From contig JAXDDX010000115.1 of the NCBI GenBank assembly GCA_034670405.1, positions 939,501-1,003,500 on the forward strand: a stretch of 64,000 nucleotides of DNA, in the 5' to 3' direction. A model generated the notes under the pieces. It saw nothing but the letters and a program-made list of their open reading frames with translations. It was not told where the DNA came from and did no database searches. Positions within the stretch are counted from its first letter, which is position 1; each line of letters begins with the position of its first letter. Positions 62,101 to 64,000 of this stretch are shown piece after piece. The position numbers and the translations under genes are program-made. This stretch comes from Hoplostethus atlanticus. Taxonomy: Eukaryota; Chordata; Actinopteri; Trachichthyiformes; Trachichthyidae.

Positions 62101-62523
62101 AGTCCATTGTGGTTGTATGGACATTAACCGGAGCAATAATATGTTTCCAAGTGCACATCTTTGTTTTCATCTTCGGGCAGCATGAAATATGGTCAACATT
62201 AGCTGACAAAGAACAAAAACAACTTGTTCAATACAAATACATTTTTGAAATACTTTTTTTCTCTGGAAATCGATTTATGTACTTAAACCTAGGTGAATGA
62301 AATTTTTTTTGCGACATTTCAAAGGTTCACTTAAAATTCACCTGACAGTTGGATGGAAACGTAGCTAGTGTCAGTCCAAAACCAGGTTACAATCAAGAGT
62401 AGAGCATAGCTGACCTCCTGCAGAGCTCGAGGGGGAAGCCTCCTCTCGGACGGACCTCCCACCACACTAACACGAACCAGCACGTGGTTCCTCTCCACCG
62501 ATAGGCTGTCGATGATGAACTCA
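30378..62523 (-). CDS. tbc1d32: TBC1 domain family member 32 (broad-minded), 3' part
   Basis: Ten minus-strand exons (62415-62523, 59796-59889, 59570-59695, 55848-55931, 48275-48344, 45249-45364, 39713-39855, 38555-38695, 34108-34296, 30378-30563) join with consistent phases into about 385 codons plus a stop. The product matches the C-terminal part of TBC1D32/BROMI. Landmarks are [104 protein letters not shown] and [18 protein letters not shown]1D32 is a ciliary and cytoplasmic protein that acts with CDK20 in cilium assembly and high-level Hedgehog signalling. Its TBC-like domain is thought not to be an active Rab GAP. The 5' exons lie right of the window. No stop or frame break was found in the visible exons. 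Confidence 0.95.
30564..31859. other. tbc1d32 intron sequence
   Basis: Contains a (CA)n array at 31084-31114. No other feature was recognised up to the Tc1-like copy. Confidence 0.5.
31860..32607 (-). mobile_element. Tc1-like DNA transposon, internally deleted
   Basis: The terminal inverted repeats are CACCACGTGGCCAAATGTAT on the left and a right end whose inverse is CACTACATGGCCAAAAGTAT, flanked by TA at 31858-31859 and 32608-32609. At about 750 bp it is roughly half the size of a full element. On the minus strand it encodes transposase pieces: PRSTVSAVI (helix-turn-helix), [13 protein letters not shown], and [18 protein letters not shown]. The catalytic aspartate of the usual DNAPVH block is glycine here, and the central segment is missing. 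It is inactive. Confidence 0.92.
33236..33274. repeat. (TC)n microsatellite
   Basis: About 19 TC units in a tbc1d32 intron. Confidence 0.95.
33535..33765. repeat. Degenerate AAATTCA-type repeats
   Basis: Short near-copies of AAATTCAGAT, AAATTCAAGT, TATTCA and TTGAATAT recur irregularly, giving a low-complexity block. Confidence 0.5.
33990..34036 (-). mobile_element. LINE/SINE 3' tail
   Basis: TAGGTAGATAGATTATTTATTG..AGAGGAAATTTG on the plus strand is the inverse of a fish LINE 3' tail. It ends about 70 bp from a tbc1d32 exon. Confidence 0.5.
34108..34296 (-). CDS. tbc1d32: tbc1d32 exon, TBC-like domain
   Basis: Acceptor ACCCCAG, donor GTGAGA. The 63 codons begin [20 protein letters not shown] and end LQVFLK. 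Phase 0 at both ends. It is highly conserved with mammalian TBC1D32. Confidence 0.96.
34730..35420. repeat. Dispersed repeat, copy 1 (interrupted)
   Basis: It shares two segments with 53240-53540: CTGTACAGATTCTTGACACG with GGACCTCTAGTCT (34837-34870), and TCTGTAATGCCCTCACACTA with CCAGATAATCCTTGCTGATA (35361-35400). The two segments are about 480 bp apart here against about 50 bp in the other copy, so one copy gained or lost about 430 bp. The left end carries ACACTAGACGG. Confidence 0.7.
35421..38554. other. tbc1d32 intron, no further exon
   Basis: 36000-36260 looks like a dispersed MITE-type repeat (AGTCGGTTTGGAAACCC). 37622-37643 is a short CA array, and a C run lies at 37866. No coding segment was recognised. 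Confidence 0.45.
38555..38695 (-). CDS. tbc1d32: tbc1d32 exon, TBC-like domain
   Basis: Acceptor TGTCAG, donor GTATCT. The 47 codons include [20 protein letters not shown] and [18 protein letters not shown]. Phase 0 at both ends. Confidence 0.95.
39713..39855 (-). CDS. tbc1d32: tbc1d32 exon, TBC-like domain
   Basis: Acceptor CTACAAG (a non-CAG/TAG site), donor GTGAGT. It encodes [20 protein letters not shown] then [19 protein letters not shown] and IWPARIHAS. It leaves in phase 0. Confidence 0.9.
40240..40904. mobile_element. Inverted-repeat element with internal tandem array
   Basis: The ends are TGATAGGCTTTTCACACT (40240-40257) and AGTGTGAAAAGCATATCA (40887-40904), an 18-bp inverted repeat with one mismatch. 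Both flanks inside the ends carry many palindromic TTAACCCTGGGTTAA-like motifs. The middle is the array at 40446-40674. There is no coding capacity and no clear target duplication. It is a non-autonomous DNA element, family unassigned. Confidence 0.75.
40446..40674. repeat. 14-unit tandem array with higher-order pattern
   Basis: Units are GTTACATTCTAACCCCT (17), GTTACATTCTAATCCCT (17) and GTTACATTCTAACCC (15). The order 17C-17T-17T-15 occurs twice in succession, making a 66-bp higher-order unit, followed by shortened versions. Total 229 bp. Confidence 0.95.
41924..42843 (+). mobile_element. Tc1-like DNA transposon, C-terminal part deleted
   Basis: Terminal repeats: the left ACTGCTCAAAGAAATTAAGG and the right inverse ACTGCTCAAAGAAATTAAGG, continuing GAACAC, are flanked by TA at 41922-41923 and 42844-42845. 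The plus-strand transposase frame (42185-42850) holds the helix-turn-helix domain ([20 protein letters not shown]) and the first catalytic block ([12 protein letters not shown]) up to [10 protein letters not shown]. It then runs straight into the right terminal repeat. The second and third catalytic residues are missing, so it is inactive. Confidence 0.95.
42185..42850 (+). pseudogene. Truncated Tc1-like transposase
   Basis: An open frame of 221 codons. A start at the internal [20 protein letters not shown] (about 42221) fits the family better than the first ATG. It contains two helix-turn-helix motifs for terminal-repeat binding and the first DDE aspartate. The last eight residues or so are translated terminal repeat. 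It could still bind DNA but could not catalyse transposition. Confidence 0.85.
43340..43960 (-). mobile_element. Tc1-like transposon remnant
   Basis: The plus strand TTTGGACTCATCTGTCCAGA, then TTCAGGTTTGTCCAGATGGT, is the antisense of the transposase block W-S-D-E-S-K-F and its downstream part. Frames are broken in several places and no ends were found. Confidence 0.75.
43961..44600. other. Unassigned repeat-like intronic segment
   Basis: Higher GC than the surroundings, with open frames on both strands (43998-44312 plus, 44202-44453 minus) and no recognised family. It is probably transposon-derived by context. Confidence 0.35.
45249..45364 (-). CDS. tbc1d32: tbc1d32 exon
   Basis: Acceptor TCTACAG. 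It encodes [20 protein letters not shown] then [19 protein letters not shown]. The donor taken is GTATCC, which is weak. It is the site that keeps the next exon in frame; a later CACACAG/GTACAC junction was considered but gives poorer agreement with the family. Confidence 0.82.
45850..46110 (-). mobile_element. Tc1-like transposon remnant
   Basis: TTTAGCAGCGATGATGGAGT, then CACCTCAATTGGATTTAGGT and CAGGACTTCGACTTGGCCA, is a classic antisense Tc1-like segment. It is a short, degraded copy. Confidence 0.7.
46111..48274. other. tbc1d32 intron sequence
   Basis: No exon recognised. A SINE fragment lies at 47925-48050. Confidence 0.45.
47925..48050 (+). repeat. tRNA-derived SINE fragment
   Basis: GGTTAGAGAGGCAGGCTTGTGA resembles an A-box/D-arm region, with the typical downstream CCCTTGGACAAGGCA segment. 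The B box is decayed. Confidence 0.5.
48275..48344 (-). CDS. tbc1d32: tbc1d32 exon
   Basis: Acceptor TTTACAG, donor GTATGT. It encodes [20 protein letters not shown] then TCL, with the final arginine codon split. Confidence 0.88.
48345..51849. other. tbc1d32 intron sequence
   Basis: Only a long CA array (50111-50167) and a GT array (50254-50272) stand out. No exon recognised. Confidence 0.45.
50111..50167. repeat. (CA)n microsatellite
   Basis: About 28 uninterrupted CA units, preceded by AGAC repeats. Confidence 0.97.
51850..52215 (-). mobile_element. LINE ORF2 3' fragment
   Basis: The minus strand carries VQNAAARVL-like codons (CAAAATGCTGCTGCTCGTGT near 52125), then [20 protein letters not shown] and [17 protein letters not shown]. 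These are typical of the C-terminal region of fish non-LTR reverse transcriptase proteins. Several frame breaks; a dead 5'-truncated copy. Confidence 0.75.
53240..53540. repeat. Dispersed repeat, copy 2
   Basis: Shares the two segments described for 34730-35420: CTGTACAGACTCTTGACGCG (53342-53361) and TCTGTAATGCACTCACACTA with CCAGATAATCCTTGCTGATA (53432-53471). Here they are close together, so this is probably the uninterrupted form. Confidence 0.7.
54041..54355 (+). mobile_element. Solo LTR, same end sequence as 13465-14014
   Basis: It starts TGTGGCAGACTGGGGGG and ends GCTGGCTACA. The 5-bp direct repeat GCATC lies at 54036-54040 and 54356-54360. AATAAA occurs near 54269 in the plus orientation. 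It is 315 bp. It is a fossil solo LTR inside a tbc1d32 intron. Confidence 0.85.
54542..54605 (-). mobile_element. LTR fragment of the same family
   Basis: ACTCAACTCTCT.CTGGATCC, then CAGCCTAC..CTCACCCCCAC and TGCCACA, matches the right arm of 13465-14014 (13950-14014). It is a short broken piece. Confidence 0.7.
54606..55847. other. tbc1d32 intron sequence
   Basis: AT-rich, no exon or named repeat. Confidence 0.45.
55848..55931 (-). CDS. tbc1d32: tbc1d32 exon
   Basis: Acceptor CCCTCAG, donor GTGAGT. It encodes [20 protein letters not shown] then FFSPAQYK. Phase 1 in and out. Confidence 0.9.
56305..56450 (+). repeat. tRNA-derived SINE
   Basis: GCCATGTACCCGTGATGCCC followed by the B box GGGTTCAAATCCAGC (56360-56374), then CTTTGTTGCATGTCAACTAC, CTCTCTAAAGGCA and an A-rich end. 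This is the layout of a common fish SINE. Confidence 0.75.
56520..58660. other. tbc1d32 intron sequence
   Basis: No exon. 57850-57905 has a weak tRNA-like TAGCTCACTTAGTAGGGCAG match that may be a decayed SINE head. Confidence 0.4.
58667..59307. mobile_element. Foldback element with arms of about 300 bp, TTAA-bounded
   Basis: The left end TTAAAGGGGAATTCCGGTAT and the right end, whose inverse reads TTAAAGGGGAATTCTGGTAT, lead into two long inverted arms that pair over most of their length and meet near 58990. Shared internal blocks include GGAATTGCTCCGGTAG and AAAAGTGCTTGTTTTTGCCA. TTAA at both ends suggests a piggyBac- or Kolobok-type target site. There is no coding capacity. Confidence 0.85.
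59570..59695 (-). CDS. tbc1d32: tbc1d32 exon
   Basis: Acceptor GTATAG, donor GTAGGT. It encodes [20 protein letters not shown] then [17 protein letters not shown] and LTGT. It lies only 100 bp from the previous exon. Confidence 0.9.
59796..59889 (-). CDS. tbc1d32: tbc1d32 exon
   Basis: Acceptor TTTCCAG, donor GTAAGA. It encodes [20 protein letters not shown] then [11 protein letters not shown]. Phase 0 in, phase 1 out. Confidence 0.92.
60000..61860. other. tbc1d32 intron sequence
   Basis: AT-rich, no recognised exon or repeat. Confidence 0.45.
61866..62367. mobile_element. MITE with TGGATGGAAAC ends
   Basis: The left end TAGCTGGGTTTCCATCCAA (61866-61884) and right end TTGGATGGAAACGTAGCTA (62349-62367) are inverted repeats. 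A subterminal AGCTGGATGGAAACGGCAAA lies near 61932. It is 502 bp with no coding part, and it ends about 50 bp from a tbc1d32 exon. Confidence 0.8.
62415..62523 (-). CDS. tbc1d32: tbc1d32 exon (first visible)
   Basis: Acceptor CTCTCAG, donor GTCAGC. It enters in phase 2 and encodes [20 protein letters not shown] then [16 protein letters not shown], which matches the human [26 protein letters not shown] block as recalled. It leaves in phase 0. The donor GTCAGC is not a strong consensus. Confidence 0.92.
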
Positions 62524-62809
62524 CTGAGAGGGTTTGACAGAAAGGAGAAGGGGAGTACAGAGAGAAGGAAGGGTAAGGAGAGGTGTAAAGGGAGCGGTTA
62601 AGTTAACCCGCTAAACCTCAAACACTTTCTGGGTGACCTTTTTACTCACTATGGGCTCATTTTTCACTGCAGTATATAAGTCCTGTATCCCTATCCCAAT
62701 AAGTAAATAAGTAAAACAATTTTTGTTTTATTTCTTAAATCACATTGTGTTTATGTATTTTTATGTCTTTACTGAACATATTGTTCAAACGTTAACAGCT
62801 TGGATTGGA
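62524..62809. other. tbc1d32 intron sequence upstream of first visible exon
   Basis: No feature recognised. Confidence 0.4.
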
Positions 62810-63012
62810 AAGAGTATGTGAACCATGAGCTTTAGTAACTGGTAGAACCTCCTTTAGCAGCAGTAGCCTCAACCAAACGTTTCCTGTAGTTGCTGATCAG
62901 ACCTGCACAACGTTAGGAGGTATTTTGGACCATTCCTCCTTACAGAACTGTTTCAGTTTATTGATATTATGGGATGTCTTGCATGAACGGCTTGCTTCAG
63001 GTCATGCCACAA
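62810..63012 (-). mobile_element. Tc1-like transposon remnant
   Basis: AGAACCTCCTTTAGCAGCAG, then GACCATTCCTCCTTACAGAA and TCAGGTCATGCCACAACAT, is the antisense of a Tc1-like transposase of the same type as 45850-46110. Confidence 0.7.
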
Positions 63013-64000
63013 CATTTAAAGGGGTCATATATTGGAAAACGGCTTATTCCTGGCCCATATACATGTTCCACAGGTTATCGTTGACCTAAGTAGCCGAGAA
63101 CATATGAAATCTGGAAGTCAACCCCTTATTCTGTATTTTCCTTTTTCCAAAAACGGTGTCCAAATGGGGCAAAAACAGGCCGTTTCAGAAAGTAGCCCCT
63201 TTATACGTCATAACGGGCGCTTCTTAACATAATCCAACCCCTCTCAGAGCATGCCCACGCCCAGGTGAACAACCAATCCCATTTACCTCGTCTCAAAATG
63301 CAGCTCACTGCAATGCCTCAAGCGGTTGCTTATGGTGCATTCCATTGTACTCGGAAATCGATAATTCCGAGTCGGTATTCCCAACTTCCAATCTAAATGT
63401 GTTCCAGTGCATCTGCTCGGGAAAACATGATCGCCCGCAGCAAACTCATGTTTGTATGGCAAGTTTCAGAATGTTACAAGCATCTAAACTCAACATCAAC
63501 TACTACAGCGCCATTAGTGAATAGAATCGGCGCATATCACATTCAGACGCCGTTTTTTCCACGTACACTGGAATACACCATTACTTTGCGACCAGTGAAG
63601 CTAAAATAACAACATATCTACGGCCATATATCAACGGCTACAGTTAGCTCATTTTTTCTGTATGTGATGATCACTCTTCGGACTGCTTGAGAAACGCCAG
63701 GATTAGCATCGAAATTGAAGCTTAAAGATGGAGCAATTCATAAGGTACGTGACCCATCTGCAAAATTGGAATCTGTAAGTGTCACCATGTTTTGATTTAA
63801 TTTACCAAATTAGTCTGGTTAGTATATTCGACTGCTGGTTAGCTAACGAGCTAGCGGGGCTAGCCACGGGCTTGTTGGGCGTGGAAGAAGTAAGAAAACT
63901 AAAGCTGGAGTCATTAAAAGTAAAGTAAAGTAAAAGTAAAGTTATTGGTTGGAGTCAGGACTCATCTTAAAGTTATTTGTTGGGACCATGTCTGTCTGTT
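63013..64000. mobile_element. TTAA-type repeat end and following repeat-like sequence
   Basis: It begins TTTAAAGGGGTCATATATTG directly after the Tc1-like remnant, a terminus frequent in fish DNA elements. The right end is not found within the window. 63341-63390 carries inverted TCGGAA/TTCCGAG motifs. A short frame beginning MEQFIRYVTHLQNW (63728) is followed by a donor-like site but has no recognised family. Confidence 0.4.

Noticed and set aside
63728-63780. First exon of a gene starting MEQFIRYVTHLQNW
   Set aside because: It lies inside repeat-like sequence after a TTAA-type end, is very short, and has no recognised continuation.

Overview
This is nuclear DNA of a ray-finned fish, most likely a teleost. 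Two multi-exon vertebrate genes are recognisable by protein similarity, both on the minus strand. The rest is dominated by fish-type repeats: Tc1/mariner remnants, short elements bounded by TTAA, tRNA-derived SINEs, LINE 3' ends, Ty3/Gypsy LTR fossils and very dense CA/GT microsatellites. No bacterial or organellar features are present. All identifications come from reading the translated sequence and recalled family sequences; no search was run.

Layout, left to right. Positions 1-2576 hold a minus-strand Ty3/Gypsy LTR element cut by the window edge. Positions 3566-5366 hold six exons of a mier1-like gene (ELM2 domain and part of the SANT domain). All its splice junctions can be kept in phase, but only by using an acceptor that drops about eight conserved SANT residues. 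No exons for the protein's N-terminal part were found to the right. A solo LTR of the first element's family lies at 5610-6167. From about 6.2 to 30 kb there is no recognised host gene. This stretch holds a 5S-rRNA/tRNA-like chimera, a 184-codon orphan reading frame, a 52-bp minisatellite beside a repetitive coiled-coil reading frame, an inverted LTR-like insertion with a perfect 5-bp target duplication, an old Gypsy integrase fragment, a cluster of GT/CA arrays, a CpG-rich block, a LINE 3' end, a SINE, and a 1.25-kb element with inverted ends. A fairly repeat-poor stretch at about 26.6-29.9 kb precedes the main gene.

Positions 30378-62523 hold the ten 3'-most coding exons of tbc1d32 (broad-minded, BROMI), read right to left. 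All junction phases agree, and the exons encode the C-terminal part of the protein including its TBC-like domain. The 5' exons lie beyond 64000. Its introns carry deleted Tc1-like transposons, a 665-bp inverted-repeat element with a higher-order 66-bp tandem array, a 640-bp foldback element, a solo LTR with target duplication, SINEs and LINE ends.

The two host genes have no evident functional link. TBC1D32 acts in cilium assembly and Hedgehog signalling; MIER1 is an HDAC1/2-recruiting nuclear co-repressor. No operon-like or coordinated system was found. The most unusual observations are the partial mier1 copy with a SANT gap, the inverted LTR insertion, the array-bearing inverted-repeat element and the orphan reading frames near 8.7 and 11.2 kb.
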